DNA from: Dyadobacter sp. CY261 | Lineage (GTDB): Bacteria; Bacteroidota; Bacteroidia; Cytophagales; Spirosomataceae | DNA: 64,000 nucleotides | Reading direction: 5' to 3' | NCBI RefSeq assembly: GCF_021440085.1 | Contig: NZ_JAKCPW010000001.1 | Location: 1,302,001 to 1,366,000, forward strand | Shown: positions 58,986-64,000 of the stretch, piece by piece | How positions within the stretch are numbered: the stretch's first letter is position 1 | Layout of the letters: each line of letters begins with the position of its first letter | Notes under the pieces: generated by a model | Seen by the model: only the letters and a program-made list of their open reading frames with translations | The model's database searches: none | What the model was told of the DNA's origin: nothing | Translations under genes and position numbers: made by a program

Positions 58986-61343
58986 TTAATATATCAATTG
59001 AAATTCGGGCACAAGTGCGATGGCCCAAACAAGGTCCTGGATCCCTTCTTCGTTCGGGGCCGGTCCAAGTATTTTCTTTGCTGCTGCCAGCTCTTTCGGA
59101 ACCGGCGAGCGGCCCAGCGCCTTACGGTAAAGCGCGGTGACGAGAGAGTCGGATGTGGGATATTGCGACTTCCAGACTTTGGAACCGGCTTTTAATGTCT
59201 CGGTAAATTTGGAACCATTTGTCAGTTCCAATGCTTGCAATAAGTTGGCTTGCGACGTCCGGCTGGTGCTCACGGTTTCGCGATTTGGCCGACCCAGAGA
59301 AGTGAGGAATGGATCGTTCTTCACAAAGGCTGCGCGGGGAAATGGCAAACGCGACCGAATGTCCTCGGGTAGTTTTTTCACAGCAAGCGCGGTATCCGCA
59401 TACATCGGCGTGAAGGCCGTACTGATTGCATCGGCAAATTGCTCGGCAGTGAGTCGTCTTCGAACCATGCCGGTAAACTTATAGTCATTGGCCACAATGT
59501 CGCCGGCTTCTTTGACGGACGTGGACGGCAACTGGTAGGTCTTCGACGTTACGATTGTATAGATAAGTCTTCTGATGTCATAACCATTCGCTACAAAATC
59601 GGAAGCCAGCCAGTCGAGCAGATCCTGGCTCCACGGCAGGTTATCCATCGCGTCCACAGGTTCTACAATACCACGGCCCATCAATTGCGCCCATACGCGG
59701 TTGACCAGCGTGCGGTACAATCGCCCGTCCTTGGGCTGGATGAGAAAATCGGCAAGCTGGCGCAGCCGTTTTTCAGTACTCGTATTGACAGCGATCTCTC
59801 CCAGTTCGGGGTAAAGAATACGGGTACCCGCGATCTTACCGGTCGGTTTGTCGCAGCGGTTAATTTCGAGTAATGTGTCGGCAAAAATGTTGGCGAATGC
59901 ATAAGCGTCTGCCAGTTTCCAGTCGCTTATGAAACTGTCGTGGCATGAAGCACATTTCAGGTTTAACCCAAGAAATACCTGCGCCACATTCTGAGCAGCC
60001 TGCATTTCGGTGCGCTGGCTGGAATTGATCGTGCCCCGCCATTTGATGCCCTTCACGAAGCCCTCGGATTCTTTATCAGGGCTGATCAGCTCTTTGACAA
60101 ACCAGTTATATGGCTTGTTGTTTTGTAAACTGGCATAAAGCCATTTCGAAATACCGAATCGCCCGCCTGTAATGTATCCCGTGCCGTCGTAATCATTACG
60201 GAGCGCGTCGTTCCAGAATGTCATCCAATGCTGTGCATATGCGTCGTTCTGTGCTAAAAGTTCTTTTGCAAGCAACTCACGTTTGTCGGCGCGGTTGTCA
60301 GTCACGAATGCTTCGATTTTTTCGGGTGGTGGGAGCAGGCCCACAATGTCGAGGTAAACGCGACGGATGTAAACGCGGTCATCCACAACCGGTTTCCAGC
60401 TGATTTTGTTTTTTTGGAAGTAGGCATTTACGAAAAGATCAACGGGCTTATTCAGATCACCCGTAGCCGCCGGTACCTGAGGCGTACGCGGTGCGAGTTC
60501 TGCCACACGGTAAATGCTCTTTTCATTGCCATCCGGCCAGGGAGCTCCTTTCTCAATCCAGAATTGGAGAATTTTAACCTCTTTTTCGGTAAGGCGTTTG
60601 CCTTTTGTGGGCATTGCTTCCTTATCGCCTTTTGGAAGTGTTATCCGGCGGATCAGTTCGCTTTTGTCGGGATGGCTGGGAACCACCACTACTCCATTCT
60701 CACCGCCCTTCATGATCGCTTCTTTGCTGTCGAGACGTAAGTCGCCCTTCATTTTGGTTTCGCTGTGGCAACTGTAACAGTTATGCGCCAGGATGGTCCT
60801 GACTTCCACATTCAGATTTTGTATTTGTTCGGGGGTTAATGCGCCGTTATTAGTCAGTACGAAATCGGCTTCCGTATCGCCTTCCGGCTCCAGGGTCTCG
60901 CCGCCGGGCAACACACTCGACAGGTAATCGTCGCCATGGGTTAGCATGGCACCATAATGCCCCGCGAACGAAACGCCGAATACCGTTGTCAGCAGCAGCC
61001 CACGGAAGAGGCTCCGGCTGCCTGAGCGCAGTGTAAATGCCGTGGCCAGCGAAAGCACCATGGTTGCGATGCCGGCCCAGCGATGTATTTCGAGGTTAGT
61101 GCCACTGGAATCTTCGGAGCTGGCGAGCAGTAAGCCGAAGATCACAGCCACTACCGCACTGCCCGCGCTGATCCACGTGATAATGCGCGTGCCGTCCCGT
61201 AAGACAGTGGATTTGTGTTTCCAGTCAATGAGTTCAAAAAGCAATGCGATGCAAAGCAGTCCAATGGGGAAATGGACCAGTAAGGGGTGCAATCGTCCTA
61301 AAAATTGCCAAAGCCAAAAAGTTTCCGTTGCTTGGAGTAACAC
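58986..61343 (-). CDS. DUF2231-PSCyt1-DUF1549-DUF1553 cytochrome c protein
   Basis: A 785-residue envelope protein. Residues 1-135 are a four-helix membrane region (DUF2231-like, LHPLLVHFPIGLL). A Planctomycete-type cytochrome c domain follows with CYSCH (189-193) and likely axial Met244 (AMPTKGKRL). DUF1549 spans about 300-510 and includes a second CxxCH (CASCH, 464-468); DUF1553 spans about 540-760 (LYRTLVNRVWAQLMGRGIVE). The family is thought to take part in oxidative attack on complex substrates, with DUF1501 partners. It lies 268 bases after susD, with a terminator hairpin between. Confidence 0.9.
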   Translation of the reverse strand: MLLQATETFWLWQFLGRLHPLLVHFPIGLLCIALLFELIDWKHKSTVLRDGTRIITWISAGSAVVAVIFGLLLASSEDSSGTNLEIHRWAGIATMVLSLATAFTLRSGSRSLFRGLLLTTVFGVSFAGHYGAMLTHGDDYLSSVLPGGETLEPEGDTEADFVLTNNGALTPEQIQNLNVEVRTILAHNCYSCHSETKMKGDLRLDSKEAIMKGGENGVVVVPSHPDKSELIRRITLPKGDKEAMPTKGKRLTEKEVKILQFWIEKGAPWPDGNEKSIYRVAELAPRTPQVPAATGDLNKPVDLFVNAYFQKNKISWKPVVDDRVYIRRVYLDIVGLLPPPEKIEAFVTDNRADKRELLAKELLAQNDAYAQHWMTFWNDALRNDYDGTGYITGGRFGISKWLYASLQNNKPYNWFVKELISPDKESEGFVKGIKWRGTINSSQRTEMQAAQNVAQVFLGLNLKCASCHDSFISDWKLADAYAFANIFADTLLEINRCDKPTGKIAGTRILYPELGEIAVNTSTEKRLRQLADFLIQPKDGRLYRTLVNRVWAQLMGRGIVEPVDAMDNLPWSQDLLDWLASDFVANGYDIRRLIYTIVTSKTYQLPSTSVKEAGDIVANDYKFTGMVRRRLTAEQFADAISTAFTPMYADTALAVKKLPEDIRSRLPFPRAAFVKNDPFLTSLGRPNRETVSTSRTSQANLLQALELTNGSKFTETLKAGSKVWKSQYPTSDSLVTALYRKALGRSPVPKELAAAKKILGPAPNEEGIQDLVWAIALVPEFQLIY

Positions 61344-61557
61344 AGTTCAAGGGGTTAGTGGTTCAGGAATATCGGCGGCGACATTCCGCAATATCATACA
61401 ATACTAAAATGCGTTCAGATTAATAGTATCCTGTTCTGTCTTGCTATAAATGATAAATATTCATGATTTTCTTAAATATTTTATATAAAACTGACTCAAT
61501 TACGAAATATCTATCAGATCTGTAACGATTTGTTTCGTGGATTAGTTATAAAATTTA

Positions 61558-61590
61558 ACAGGAGAGACATATTGTCCATGTCTCTCCTGT
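61558..61590 (-). terminator. Terminator after susD (fourth pair)
   Basis: ACAGGAGAGACA (61558-61569) pairs exactly with TGTCTCTCCTGT (61579-61590); on the minus strand TTAAATTTT follows. It lies just after the susD stop. Confidence 0.75.
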
Positions 61591-61611
61591 GCATTAAAAG
61601 GCTCTGTCACC

Positions 61612-63120
61612 TTAGTAGCCCGGATTCTGAGTCAATTTTTGATTGATCAGAATTTGCGGGGCAGGCAATGGCAGGACATATTCATTCTCGGTATAGACAT
61701 AGTCTGTCGAGTTGAATGGCACATTACCACGGTCTACTGTCGGTTTCGCACGTTCCCGTGCGCCGTGGGCATTCATAAATGCGACCCATTCTGCCGGCGT
61801 TTTGGTCCGTTTTAGGTCAAACCATCGATGATTTTCAAATGCCAGTTCAAGTCGTCTTTCTTTCAAAACAGCGGCCCTGAAAGCAACCTTGTCGGCAATG
61901 GCGACGTCAGCCAGGCCTGCGCGTTTGCGGATTTGATTGAGATAAGCCAATGCTTCTGCCGTGGCGCCCGACTGCTCGTTAATGGCTTCGGCCAACATTA
62001 GCAGTACATCCGCATAGCGTAGTACCGGCCAATTGGTATTGGTCCGGTTCACGATCGTGTGCGCGTAATTGTATTTGAATACATAAGGCACCGGATAAAC
62101 TTTCCCATCAAGCGTGAAATCAGGTTTCAACGAAATGTCTTTTCGCAAATCACCCTTTTCATACGTGGCCATAATATCATTGGTCGGAACGTTCCGGCCG
62201 CCGTTCGTGCCTGCTGCATAGCCTGTTACGGCCCCTTTGGAAACCCGTGGGGCGAATACGTATTCAAAATTGCTCCATTCACCAAGATCATTATCACCCT
62301 GGTATTGTATTTCAAAAATCGACTCCGGACCATTTTTCTTGCTCGGCGCAGGGTCAAAATTGTCCGCGTAGTTTGCATTCAATGCATAGCCGAGTGCCGT
62401 TACCTGTTTCAATGTGGTCACGGCGTCAGCATACTTTTTCTGGGTGAGATACGATTTGCCAAGCAAGCTCAGTGCGGCACCCTTTGTAGCCCGGCCCTTG
62501 TCTGCGGCATTGGTATATTTGTCAGGCAATGCAGCTGCGGCTTCTTTCAGATCCTTTTCTATCTGCGCCCAAACTTCGGCTTCGGTTGACCTTACCAGGT
62601 CAAAAGCCGGATCCGGAACAGAAAGTGTGGATGTTACGATGATAACACCGCCAAAGTACTGCACCAGATTGAAATACATATATGCCCGCAGGAATTTAAG
62701 CTGCGCCTCTATTTCTTTTCTGCCTGTTTCGCTCATTTCTGCATCGACCATTTTTTCCAGCGTTAGGTTGCAGTTGTACAGCACGGAGTAATAGCCATTC
62801 CACAAGTTGGCGATTTCGCCATTGCCGGAGTTGACCGTCCCGTATTCAAATGCCTCCCAACTTCCGGCGCCACCGCGGTCGGCCGGATTAAGGTCTACCG
62901 TGGTATTGTCTGTCTGGAACTCTCCAAACAGGTAAGCTGTGTTAGTGAGGCTTTGCACGCCACCATACACGCCATTCAATGCCTGTTTTACCTGTTCTTC
63001 ATTTTTGTAAAACAAATTCACCCCAACCTTCGTCGGATCCGACTGGTTGAGGAAGTCTTCGCTGCACGAAGACATAAGCGTTCCCAGGAGAATCATCCCG
63101 GCTGCTGTTATTCTTTTCAT
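61612..63120 (-). CDS. SusD/RagB-family outer-membrane lipoprotein (fourth pair)
   Basis: A 502-residue lipoprotein with signal peptide MKRITAAGMILLGTLMSSC (Cys19 lipobox) followed by SEDFLNQSDPTKVGVNLFY. The C-terminal LKERRLELAFENHRWFDLK is the SusD landmark. It starts 11 bases after the susC stop. It is similar in layout to the third-pair SusD of this window. Confidence 0.93.
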   Translation of the reverse strand: MKRITAAGMILLGTLMSSCSEDFLNQSDPTKVGVNLFYKNEEQVKQALNGVYGGVQSLTNTAYLFGEFQTDNTTVDLNPADRGGAGSWEAFEYGTVNSGNGEIANLWNGYYSVLYNCNLTLEKMVDAEMSETGRKEIEAQLKFLRAYMYFNLVQYFGGVIIVTSTLSVPDPAFDLVRSTEAEVWAQIEKDLKEAAAALPDKYTNAADKGRATKGAALSLLGKSYLTQKKYADAVTTLKQVTALGYALNANYADNFDPAPSKKNGPESIFEIQYQGDNDLGEWSNFEYVFAPRVSKGAVTGYAAGTNGGRNVPTNDIMATYEKGDLRKDISLKPDFTLDGKVYPVPYVFKYNYAHTIVNRTNTNWPVLRYADVLLMLAEAINEQSGATAEALAYLNQIRKRAGLADVAIADKVAFRAAVLKERRLELAFENHRWFDLKRTKTPAEWVAFMNAHGARERAKPTVDRGNVPFNSTDYVYTENEYVLPLPAPQILINQKLTQNPGY

Positions 63121-63131
63121 CTTAATGCGAT

Positions 63132-64000
63132 TTAGAAGTTGATCTTGATGCCAGCTGAATACGTTCTCGGCACAGGGTATGACTCGTCATCGTTGTTGAG
63201 TTCCGTGCCACCCCTTACGCCGGCATCCGGGTTGTTTCCGGGATACTTGGTGATAATCAGCAGGTTTGCCGCGTTAATGAATATCCTTGCATCGGAAAGT
63301 ACCCCCTTTACTTTGGGTAAGGTATAGCCGATTGTGACATTTTTGAGCCAGGTATGCGTGCCGTCGTAAACGTAACGGTCGCTGCTCTCGCGTGACCATT
63401 TGAAATAGTCGGTCCCGCCCTGCGAATGCTTATCGTCTGGATTTGGGCCTGGATTTTGAGGTGAACGCCAACGGTCTTTTGCTTTTTCAAGCACGTTGAA
63501 TACGCCATCCATGTTCATCGTCGAGGCCTCGATATTCCGGTAAACATCAAACTTATAAGCGCCCATCAGCAATACATTGAAATCGAACCGCTTGTAATCG
63601 CCACCTACTGTCCACGCCCAGTTGAATTTGGGGTTTGGATTACCAATTTCGGTCATATCCTTCGTGTCGTAAGACACAATACCATCCGGACCGCCATCTG
63701 CTGCTCCGTGCAAGTCGGCAAACTTCATCGCACCGGGAACTGCCCCTTCTTGTAACGGTGATTCGTTGATCTCCTGCTGGGTGTTGAATATGCCAATTTT
63801 CTTGTAACCGAAGATCATACCAATGGGACGTCCAACCTGCTGGATATTGTAACCGCCGTATTGACTTCCATATAAAAGGAAGTCGTTCTGTCCGCGGATT
63901 GCCAATACCTTGTTCCTGTTGAAAGTAATGTTCGCGTTAGTACGAAGATTGACCTGCCCAATTCTCATGCGGTAGTTGACAGCCAGCTCGATCCCCTGGT
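63132..64000 (-). CDS. SusC/RagA-family receptor, C-terminal part (truncated by window edge)
   Basis: The frame is open to the end of the window (QGIELAVNYRMRIGQVNL), so the first internal ATG at 63968 is not the start. The visible 289 codons are the last barrel strands of a SusC protein: FNRNKVLAI, VGRPIGMIFGYKKIGIF, GNPNPKFNWAW, and the end SYPVPRTYSAGIKINF. The partner SusD follows after 11 bases. Confidence 0.93.
   Translation of the reverse strand, partial: QGIELAVNYRMRIGQVNLRTNANITFNRNKVLAIRGQNDFLLYGSQYGGYNIQQVGRPIGMIFGYKKIGIFNTQQEINESPLQEGAVPGAMKFADLHGAADGGPDGIVSYDTKDMTEIGNPNPKFNWAWTVGGDYKRFDFNVLLMGAYKFDVYRNIEASTMNMDGVFNVLEKAKDRWRSPQNPGPNPDDKHSQGGTDYFKWSRESSDRYVYDGTHTWLKNVTIGYTLPKVKGVLSDARIFINAANLLIITKYPGNNPDAGVRGGTELNNDDESYPVPRTYSAGIKINF

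Noticed and set aside
1..64000. tRNA, rRNA, insertion sequence, integrase or phage genes
   Set aside because: None was recognised in any gap or frame by reading; a dedicated scan would be needed to exclude short RNAs.

Overview
The window reads as a chromosomal segment of a Bacteroidota bacterium. The evidence is four SusC/SusD outer-membrane pairs, a TonB-linked polysaccharide-utilisation style of gene order, candidate TAnnTTTG promoter elements, many Tat-exported enzymes and intergenic heptamer and palindrome repeats. The mix of SusCD with c-type cytochromes, DUF1501/DUF1549 proteins and a LytTR two-component pair suggests the Cytophagales (Dyadobacter/Spirosoma-like). That placement is inference from gene content, not from a marker-gene comparison.

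Layout. 1-2.8 kb: the 3' part of an RND efflux pump. 2.9-6.0 kb: a small membrane protein and a LytS-type sensor kinase with its LytTR response regulator, the two separated by a large heptamer-repeat block. 6.0-27.0 kb: a long rightward locus for sugar-acid use. It holds two SusCD pairs, three Tat-exported enolase-superfamily dehydratases (one recognisable as galactonate dehydratase DgoD), a LacI regulator, a PQQ dehydrogenase fused to cytochrome c, KDGal kinase (dgoK), KDPGal aldolase (dgoA), an ExuT/DgoT-type MFS transporter and a coupled acetyltransferase. Read together, these suggest a De Ley-Doudoroff galactonate pathway whose oxidation and dehydration steps sit outside the cytoplasmic membrane. 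27-35.7 kb: assorted single genes (lipoprotein, Nudix, HxlR/SDR divergent pair, two PLDc_N membrane proteins, a sulfatase broken by one amber codon, fused trehalose-6-phosphate synthase/phosphatase, Crp-like regulator, DinB protein, an HMA-like protein lacking its metal site). 35.9-40.7 kb: a leftward group of GntP-family permease, RidA, D-threonine aldolase/D-serine dehydratase-like PLP enzyme and M19 dipeptidase, probably for D-amino acid or D-amino-acid dipeptide use. 41-45.2 kb: gyrA and a secreted TPR protein.

45.5-64 kb, nearly all leftward: two SusCD operons. One continues into a large cytochrome c/HEAT-like dehydrogenase and two tandem Tat-exported hydroxypyruvate-isomerase-like TIM barrels. 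The other continues into a DUF2231-PSCyt1-DUF1549-DUF1553 protein, a DUF1501 protein and a methyltransferase. A small secreted protein of unknown function lies between them.

No tRNA, rRNA, insertion sequence, integrase, CRISPR array or phage gene was recognised. The most unusual non-coding content is the repeat DNA: 7-bp and 8-bp periodic arrays, a 44-bp tandem repeat bordered by a 30-bp inverted repeat, and a family of 20-bp palindromes with compensating base changes.
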